NCBI GenBank assembly: GCA_014305015.1
Contig: JACRUB010000049.1
Coordinates: 1-10,511 of the forward strand
DNA: 10,511 nucleotides
From: Vulcanimicrobiota bacterium
Lineage (GTDB): Bacteria; Vulcanimicrobiota; Vulcanimicrobiia; Vulcanimicrobiales; Vulcanimicrobiaceae
Direction: 5' to 3'
Shown here: positions 6,291-10,511 of the stretch, one piece after another
How positions within the stretch are numbered: the first letter of the stretch is position 1
Layout of the letters: each line of letters opens with the position of its first letter
The notes under the pieces: model-generated
Seen by the model: only the letters and a program-made list of their open reading frames with translations
Told to the model about the DNA's origin: nothing
Databases searched by the model: none
Made by a program: the position numbers and the translations under genes

Positions 6291-7214
6291 TTACTGGGAG
6301 TTTGGATTGAGTTCGCTGATCTTGACGGCAAACTTATCATCGACCACCACGACTTCGCCGCGTGCAATCAAGATATTGTTGACGTAGAGATCGATCGGAT
6401 CGGTCGAATTCTTATCAAGCTCGAACACGCTGCCGGCGGAAAGCGATACCACTTCGCGTAGCGGCAACGCGGTTTGGCCGAGCACAGCGCTAATTTGCAG
6501 CGGAATATCGTGAACCAAATCGAGATTGGCTTGGCCCGGGTGGGCTGCCTTAAGCGGTGTCGGCGTCATGGCCGCAAACGCTACCGCTTGAGCATTTGCC
6601 GCGGGAGCAACGGATGCCGGAGCAGCCGCCTTTTCTTTGGGCTTGGCTTTAGCCGGTTCAGCGGCTGCAGCCGCGACAGTCGCGACGGGTTCGTCAGCGC
6701 CACCCGTGCTCTGTAACTTTGAAAGCGTAATCGCTGCAAAGTCGATCGCGATTTGGGGCGCGATATCGGCCGAGACATGAACAGTGCCTTCGTAGGACTG
6801 GAACGGGGGCGGCGGCAGCACGGTTGCATCGGTGCACAGATCGGCTTTGATGCCGTCACCGGAGACGCCCAGTTCCTTTGCCAGCGCTTCCGTCATTGCA
6901 ACGGCGATTTGCGAGACGGTCTCCGAAACGATGGAGAGCTGCATTGCGCCCATTTCCGCTGCGTCGTCGGCGCCGCCGATCATCATATTAACGACGCGTC
7001 CGATTTCATCATTCGAGAAACGCACAACGACCTGCGCATCGCTCACAGCCGGGAGCAACGCCAAAGTAACGAGCGAGTCGCCGTCGGTGTGAATCGAGCC
7101 TTCGTGGTCCTTACGCTTGGAGCCGGAAGTCGGCACCGTATGCTCGACGAGACGCCCCAACACCGTGGCTGAGGCCGCGAGCATCGCATCTGCGAGCTTC
7201 TGCATGTTGTTCAC
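6291..7214 (-). CDS. fliN: FliN/FliY-type flagellar motor switch protein with degenerate CheC-like domain
   Basis: FliN/FliY builds the lower C-ring, which controls rotation direction and docks export substrates. With the GTG start at 7214 the product has 307 residues. About 228-307 is a full SpoA (FliN) domain: DIPLQISAVLGQTALPLREV, then FELDKNSTDPIDLYVNN, ARGEVVVVDDKFAVKI. An Ala/Pro/Lys-rich linker spans roughly 165-220. The first 165 residues resemble the CheC-like half of FliY (MQLSIVSETVSQIAVAM near 91-107), but where phosphatases have Glu-x-x-Asn this has E98-x-x-S101, and no first motif is visible, so CheY-P phosphatase activity is unlikely. GTG is preferred because GGAG lies five bases upstream; an ATG at 7244 (317 residues) is in frame but has no ribosome binding site and lies inside a 33-base repeat. 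Could equally be named fliY. Confidence 0.9.
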   Translation of the reverse strand: MNNMQKLADAMLAASATVLGRLVEHTVPTSGSKRKDHEGSIHTDGDSLVTLALLPAVSDAQVVVRFSNDEIGRVVNMMIGGADDAAEMGAMQLSIVSETVSQIAVAMTEALAKELGVSGDGIKADLCTDATVLPPPPFQSYEGTVHVSADIAPQIAIDFAAITLSKLQSTGGADEPVATVAAAAAEPAKAKPKEKAAAPASVAPAANAQAVAFAAMTPTPLKAAHPGQANLDLVHDIPLQISAVLGQTALPLREVVSLSAGSVFELDKNSTDPIDLYVNNILIARGEVVVVDDKFAVKISELNPNSQ

Positions 7215-7247
7215 AGGCGCTCCACCTTGTTCCGCACCCCCCATGCT
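7215..7247 (-). repeat. 33-base dispersed repeat, copy B (immediately upstream of fliN)
   Basis: On the minus strand this is AGCATGGGGGG, T, GCGGA and so on to AGCGCCT, matching 4018-4050 on the plus strand at 28 of 33 bases. It ends exactly where the preferred fliN start codon begins, so its GGTGGAG part would double as the fliN ribosome binding site. It also carries the ATG that would start the longer 317-residue reading of fliN. Confidence 0.55.
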
Positions 7248-7256
7248 GCGGCATGG
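7238..7256 (-). other. Short hairpin in the fliM-fliN spacer
   Basis: On the minus strand CCCATGC, loop CGCA, GCATGGG form a perfect 7-bp stem (7239-7256), sitting about 25 bases before the preferred fliN start and covering the alternative ATG at 7244. No T-run follows, so it is not an intrinsic terminator. It may tune translation or transcript stability between fliM and fliN, or merely be part of the repeat. The rest of the 115-base spacer holds ACTATAGT at about 7263-7270, a possible -10 box without a convincing -35. Confidence 0.5.
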
Positions 7257-7329
7257 GCCCCGACTATAGTGCGCATCAGGAATTTCGAATCTTCGCCATT
7301 CCCCCAGGGCGCAGTAAACGACGTTAGCA

Positions 7330-8322
7330 TTATAGATCGTCCTCGTTCGAAATCACGCCGGCAACTTGCACGGCGAGCCGTTCTCTATTTACTCCCGGGA
7401 ACACGTGAAACTTCTCGCAGTCGTTTACCTTTGCGATAAGTGGCTCGTTCGTTGGCTTCTCAAACAACACGACATCGCCGGGTTGTAGAGCAACCAAGTC
7501 CCGCAACGAGACGGTCGTTTTGCCCAGTTCGACCTGGACGTCGACGCTCGCCCGCTCGACATTACGCGCCAACTGCGCGATATCTTCTTCGGTCATGCCG
7601 CGGCCGGCAACCACCGACGGGGACCACTGGAAGTCCGAAAGCTGCGGCCCGATCGATTGGAGGACTAAATAGGGGAGACAGAAGTTCATGACGCCGGCCA
7701 TATCGCCGACCTTGAGTTCGCACGAAACGTAGGCAACGATTTGATCGAGCGGGATAATGCGCGGAATGAACTGCGGATTGGAATCGAGGGCTTCGATTTT
7801 CAGGGAGAGCGTTAGGAGATAATTCCAGGACTCGCGGTAGCTATTGAGCATGCGCGCCATAAAACGCTGCATGAGCGTGCGCTCAATATCGGTAAGGTCG
7901 CGCAACTTTTGCGGAAACCAGCCGGGGCCGCCAAGCAGGCGGTCGATGATCGAGAAGACGAGGTTAAGATCGACCTGCACGATGCCGCTGCCGGGAAGGG
8001 GATCCATCGAGAAGATCGAGAGAATCGACGGAATTCCGATCGAAGCGATAAAGTCGCCGTAGCTGATTTGCTCGATCGACACGATCGTCGCTTCGACGCG
8101 CGTCCGCAAATACACCGAGAGCGAGTTATTGAGCAAACGCGTGAAGTTGTCATGTAACGTACGCAGCGTCTGCAGTTGATTATTTGAAAACTTTTCGAGT
8201 CGCTTCGTAAAGCGGAAATCGAAGGACTTGATTTTTTTGCCTTCAAGACCCGCGCCCTCGGTACCCGGTGCCGCTAGCTGGTTTACTAGGGCATCAATTT
8301 CTTCTTGTGAGAGGCTCGACAT
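7330..8322 (-). CDS. fliM: FliM, flagellar motor switch protein
   Basis: FliM is the C-ring protein that binds phosphorylated CheY and passes the signal to FliG. The 330-residue product has the normal three parts. The CheY-binding peptide LSQEEIDALVNQL is at 4-16. The middle domain starts near 33 (SFDFRFTKRLEKFSNNQLQTL) and carries LLGGPGW at 129-135, the GG-x-G motif that contacts FliG. The C-terminal SpoA domain spans about 249-325 (VELGKTTVSLRDLVALQPGDVV, then REHL-like RERLAVQVAGVI). The ATG at 8322 is nine bases after the motB stop; no good Shine-Dalgarno is visible, so it may rely on coupling to motB. In many genomes with this gene order fliL lies between motB and fliM; here there is no room for it. 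Confidence 0.97.
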   Translation of the reverse strand: MSSLSQEEIDALVNQLAAPGTEGAGLEGKKIKSFDFRFTKRLEKFSNNQLQTLRTLHDNFTRLLNNSLSVYLRTRVEATIVSIEQISYGDFIASIGIPSILSIFSMDPLPGSGIVQVDLNLVFSIIDRLLGGPGWFPQKLRDLTDIERTLMQRFMARMLNSYRESWNYLLTLSLKIEALDSNPQFIPRIIPLDQIVAYVSCELKVGDMAGVMNFCLPYLVLQSIGPQLSDFQWSPSVVAGRGMTEEDIAQLARNVERASVDVQVELGKTTVSLRDLVALQPGDVVLFEKPTNEPLIAKVNDCEKFHVFPGVNRERLAVQVAGVISNEDDL

Positions 8323-8331
8323 ATCGGTGCG

Positions 8332-9099
8332 TTACTGACCCTTCTCCAACTTCGAGAACTGTGCATTGAGAATCACGATATCGACACGCCGGTTTTGCTG
8401 GCGTGTGGTAACGTCTGCATTGCGGGTACGCGGGTGATACTGTCCATAGCCTGCCGCGGAGATGCGCGATGGGTTGAGCCCATCGTGCTCGACGAGATAA
8501 CGCACGACATTCGTTGCACGCGCCGTCGAGAGTTCCCAGTTCGTGGGATATTGGCCCGTTGCGATGGGGACGTCGTCCGTGTTCCCCTCGACGCGAACCA
8601 TGTAGGTATTCGCTTGGATAAACTTGTTGATGCGATCGAGAATAACTTTGGCTTCAGGCCGCAGCTCGGCGCTGCCGCTGTCGTAATACGACTTGTCGCT
8701 GAGCAATGTAATCACCAGACCGCGGTGATCCAGGCGTGTTTGCACCGACTTCTCGAGATGATTTTGCTGAATATATTCTTGCAGCTTCTTCTGAATCGCC
8801 GGAATATTCGAACTTGCGTTGAGCGACTTGGTGCCGTCGCTTCCGCCATTTGGTGGCTGGTTGATCGCCCAATCGTTATCGAAACCGCCGGAGACTTCGT
8901 GCACCAGCGCCTGAAACTTCACCCGGTTGATGGTCGAAATCGAGAACAGAATGATGAACAGCGCGAGCAGCAGCGTGATCATATCGGCGTAGGTCAGAAG
9001 CCACCGCATCATGCCGGCGGTTTCCATCTTTTGTTCCGAGGCGCGTTTCTTGTGGTGGGATTCCGACGCGCGCGCGGCTGCTTTAATCGCTTGAGGCAT
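8332..9099 (-). CDS. motB: MotB, flagellar stator protein (peptidoglycan anchor)
   Basis: MotB pairs with MotA to form the ion-driven stator and anchors it to the cell wall. The 255-residue product has a basic N-terminal tail, one membrane helix at about 32-54 and the ion-binding aspartate D39 in WLLTYADMITLLLALF. The periplasmic plug/linker covers about 58-115, and an OmpA-type peptidoglycan-binding domain runs from about 118 to 247: EGNTDDVPI (171-179), NWELSTARA (187-195), GYGQYHP (207-213), QQNRRVDIVI (234-243). The helix resembles proton-type MotB more than sodium-type PomB, but ion choice cannot be fixed from sequence alone. The ATG is five bases after the motA stop, with TAAGG overlapping that stop as ribosome binding site. 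Confidence 0.97.
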   Translation of the reverse strand: MPQAIKAAARASESHHKKRASEQKMETAGMMRWLLTYADMITLLLALFIILFSISTINRVKFQALVHEVSGGFDNDWAINQPPNGGSDGTKSLNASSNIPAIQKKLQEYIQQNHLEKSVQTRLDHRGLVITLLSDKSYYDSGSAELRPEAKVILDRINKFIQANTYMVRVEGNTDDVPIATGQYPTNWELSTARATNVVRYLVEHDGLNPSRISAAGYGQYHPRTRNADVTTRQQNRRVDIVILNAQFSKLEKGQ

Positions 9100-9104
9100 T
9101 TACC

Positions 9105-9938
9105 TTAGCCGCCCTGATAGCTCGGCTCGCCGACATGGCCGCCTTCTTCAACTTCAGTCGCGCGCTCATTCGGATCGAGGAAGGCGTGCAGTTTCTCTTC
9201 GAGCAGACGCGGATTGTCGCCGGCTTGAATGGAGAGTATGCCTTCGATCATGATCTCGCGCACGAGCAGCAGCTGACCGTTGCGCTCTTTGATTTTGGAG
9301 GCGATCGGCAACCACAGCAAGTTTGCGAACAAGATACCGAAGAAAGTTGCAACGAATGCAACTGCGGTCGCAGTACCCATGCTTCCGGCGACGTTTCCCG
9401 AGCCCCCGAGCGACCCAAGTGATTTCAACATACCGATTAGACCGAGAACGGTACCGATGATTCCGAGGGTCGGTGAGTAACCGCCAAGCGTCATGAAAAC
9501 GGATTCGGATTTTGCGCCGCGCTCTTGAACAAAGCTCACCTCGGTCTCTAAAATCTTGCGAATGATATCGGTGTCGCGACCGTCGATGACGAGCTGAATG
9601 CCCTTACGCATGAAATCATCATCAAGCGCAGCCGCCTCGTTTTCGAGTGCGAGCAAACCCTCGCGCCGCGCCTTCTCGGCGAACGACACAAGTGTCCCGA
9701 TCACTTCGCGTTCGTGGTAGATAGGCTCCACGAAAGCAACTTTCCAGCCGCCAAGAAATCCGCGTAAAAAGGTTTTCATGGGGAAGGACGTCAGCGTGGC
9801 ACCGATGGTGCCGCCGATGATCAGAACCAGAGCATCCCAGCGGTCGAGAAAGACGTGCGGATCGGCATGACCCTGCCACGCGGCGACGACAATGGCGCCA
9901 AATGCAATAACAAGGCCGACTATAGTAGCAAAATCCAC
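9105..9938 (-). CDS. motA: MotA, flagellar stator protein (ion channel)
   Basis: MotA forms the pentamer that surrounds the MotB dimer and pushes on FliG as ions pass. The 277-residue product has four membrane segments (about 2-20, 34-52, 148-170, 181-206). The cytoplasmic loop between the second and third includes AEKARREGLLALENE (87-101), holding the charged residues that contact FliG. The channel motif LGGYSPTLGIIGTVLGLIGML is at 151-171, with the conserved proline at 156. The start is GTG at 9938: GGAG lies nine bases upstream and the N-terminus then matches the family, while no ATG is available at this place. A 73-base spacer separates it from flbD, with no clear promoter or terminator. 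Only five bases separate it from motB. Confidence 0.96.
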   Translation of the reverse strand: MDFATIVGLVIAFGAIVVAAWQGHADPHVFLDRWDALVLIIGGTIGATLTSFPMKTFLRGFLGGWKVAFVEPIYHEREVIGTLVSFAEKARREGLLALENEAAALDDDFMRKGIQLVIDGRDTDIIRKILETEVSFVQERGAKSESVFMTLGGYSPTLGIIGTVLGLIGMLKSLGSLGGSGNVAGSMGTATAVAFVATFFGILFANLLWLPIASKIKERNGQLLLVREIMIEGILSIQAGDNPRLLEEKLHAFLDPNERATEVEEGGHVGEPSYQGG

Positions 9939-10011
9939 GAAAATTATCTCCGGCGGGCTTTTCGGTCTACTTCCTGTATCGGCCGGACGCTTGCGAAGAT
10001 TAAAGACTGTC

Positions 10012-10209
10012 CTACTGTGGCGGGGGTTGTCCGTAAATCTTACGTTTGAAGTCGATAATCTTCTGCTGCAGCGTCTCCATGGAGTCGCGGACGATCAGTT
10101 TGTTGCCCGAGGTTAGAGTGACCACCGTGTCGGGCGTGGTTTCGACCGACTCGATGAGGTCGGCATTCACCATAATCGGTTGTCCGTTGAGACGAATGAG
10201 CGCGATCAT
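10012..10209 (-). CDS. flbD: FlbD, small flagellar protein
   Basis: FlbD is a short conserved protein found between the hook gene and motA or fliL in many phyla; its function is not settled. (It is unrelated to the Caulobacter regulator of the same name.) The 65-residue product matches the family from end to end: IALIRLNGQPIMVNADLIESVE (2-23), the turn TPDTVVTLTSGNKLIV (25-40), then a helix with Ser-Met-Glu-Thr near 43-46. It has no signal peptide or membrane segment. The ATG at 10209 is preceded by a weak AGG about 8 bases upstream. A strong hairpin lies in the spacer just upstream. Confidence 0.93.
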   Translation of the reverse strand: MIALIRLNGQPIMVNADLIESVETTPDTVVTLTSGNKLIVRDSMETLQQKIIDFKRKIYGQPPPQ

Positions 10210-10226
10210 GGTTTCGCCTGTTCGTC

Positions 10227-10256
10227 GGGGTGGGCAGCATCCATGCCGCCCACCCC
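10227..10256 (-). other. Strong 14-bp hairpin between flgE and flbD
   Basis: GGGGTGGGCAGCAT (10227-10240 on the plus strand) faces ATGCCGCCCACCCC (10243-10256), giving 14 pairs with a single G-T wobble and only two bases between arms, so the tip must open. On the minus strand it lies 17 bases before the flbD start. There is no T-run on either side, so it is not a standard intrinsic terminator. It may stabilise or process the mRNA after the hook gene, set the hook-to-stator expression ratio, or be a repeat element. Confidence 0.6.
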
Positions 10257-10272
10257 AACCTTAATTCGCCTC

Positions 10273-10288
10273 TTCCTTTAATAAGGAA
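10273..10288 (-). other. Small hairpin after flgE
   Basis: TTCCTT (10273-10278) and AAGGAA (10283-10288) form a 6-bp stem with a 4-base loop, about 20 bases after the hook gene stop codon. It is A/T-rich, has no T-run after it on the minus strand, and is weak on its own; with the neighbouring 14-bp hairpin it makes this 100-base spacer (10210-10309) the most structured in the main operon. Confidence 0.35.
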
Positions 10289-10309
10289 AGCGAGCGGCTT
10301 ACTTATGGA

Positions 10310-10511
10310 TTAGAGGTTACCTGGTGTAACGATGAGCTGGAGGTCTTGGTCCGCGACGCTGATGCTACGCGCGTTCGCTTGGAACGAACGTTGCGCGAGG
10401 ATCATCTTCGTGAACTCATCCGCTAGCGAGACGTTGGACTGCTCGAGCGAACCCGACTGGATTGCGCCGAATCGGCCGGTCGTGCCGGTTCCGATTTGCG
10501 CGATTCCCGAG
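10310..10511 (-). CDS. flgE: FlgE, flagellar hook protein (partial, C-terminal 66 residues)
   Basis: Only the 3' end is present: the frame enters at the right edge and stops with TAA at 10310-10312. The last 66 residues carry the C-terminal rod/hook domain: GAIQSGSLEQSNVSLADEF (15-33 of the fragment), then MILAQRSFQANARSI (36-50), the conserved helix that packs in the tubular core, and a DQDLQLIV tail. This domain is shared by FlgE, FlgF, FlgG and FlgK. FlgE is preferred because flbD and motA follow directly, which is the usual place of the hook gene in this type of operon. The short tail TPGNL after the helix is ordinary. Confidence 0.85.
   Translation of the reverse strand, partial: SGIAQIGTGTTGRFGAIQSGSLEQSNVSLADEFTKMILAQRSFQANARSISVADQDLQLIVTPGNL

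Noticed and set aside
10227..10256. Intrinsic terminator after flgE
   Set aside because: The stem is strong but neither strand has a following T-run; kept only as a hairpin.
1..10511. CRISPR array, tRNA, rRNA, transposase, phage or defence genes
   Set aside because: None seen: no regular direct-repeat array and no recognisable mobile or defence protein; all large frames are accounted for by flagellar genes and one lipoprotein.

Overview
This window is the middle and downstream part of a bacterial flagellar operon. Nearly all of it is read on the minus strand, so the biological order runs from right to left: flgE (3' end only), flbD, motA, motB, fliM, fliN/fliY, fliO, fliP, fliQ, fliR, then a foreign plus-strand gene, then flhB and flhA (cut by the left edge). 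Together these encode the end of the hook protein, the stator (MotA/MotB), two switch-complex (C-ring) proteins and the whole membrane part of the flagellar type III export gate (FliO, FliP, FliQ, FliR, FlhB, FlhA). FlgE, FlbD and MotAB show that this is a flagellum, not an injectisome.

Layout. 10310-10511: last 66 codons of the hook gene. 10210-10309: spacer with a long perfect-looking hairpin and a small one. 10012-10209: flbD. 8332-9938: motA (GTG start) and motB. 7330-8322: fliM. 7215-7329: a 115-base spacer holding a hairpin and one copy of a 33-base repeat. 6291-7214: a FliN with a degenerate CheC/FliY-like front half. 4057-6279: tightly packed fliO-fliP-fliQ-fliR with 4-base overlaps or gaps of 2-11 bases. 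2706-4056: a break of about 1.35 kb in which a lipoprotein with a seven-bladed beta-propeller is encoded on the opposite strand, with its own ribosome binding site and terminator. 1-2705: flhB and flhA, joined by a TAATG overlap.

Organism. The gene order flgE-flbD-motA-motB-(fliL)-fliM-fliN/Y-fliO-fliP-fliQ-fliR-flhB-flhA is that of Firmicutes, Thermotoga-like and other deep-branching phyla, not of Enterobacteria. The moderately high G+C, the FliY-like FliN and a lipoprotein of the 'LWFTE' propeller (streptogramin-lyase-like) type would fit an uncultured phylum such as Eremiobacterota/Vulcanimicrobiota. That assignment is an inference at low confidence.

The window is mainly an ordinary flagellar locus; I do not see a new defence or mobile system. 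The points worth a second look are the reversed propeller lipoprotein splitting fliR from flhB, its complete lack of histidine (so it cannot be a virginiamycin B lyase), a 33-base repeat found in inverted orientation after fliR and before fliN (28 of 33 bases identical, able to encode MGGAE in both), the loss of the CheC-type phosphatase asparagine in FliN, the absence of fliL, and several intergenic hairpins.
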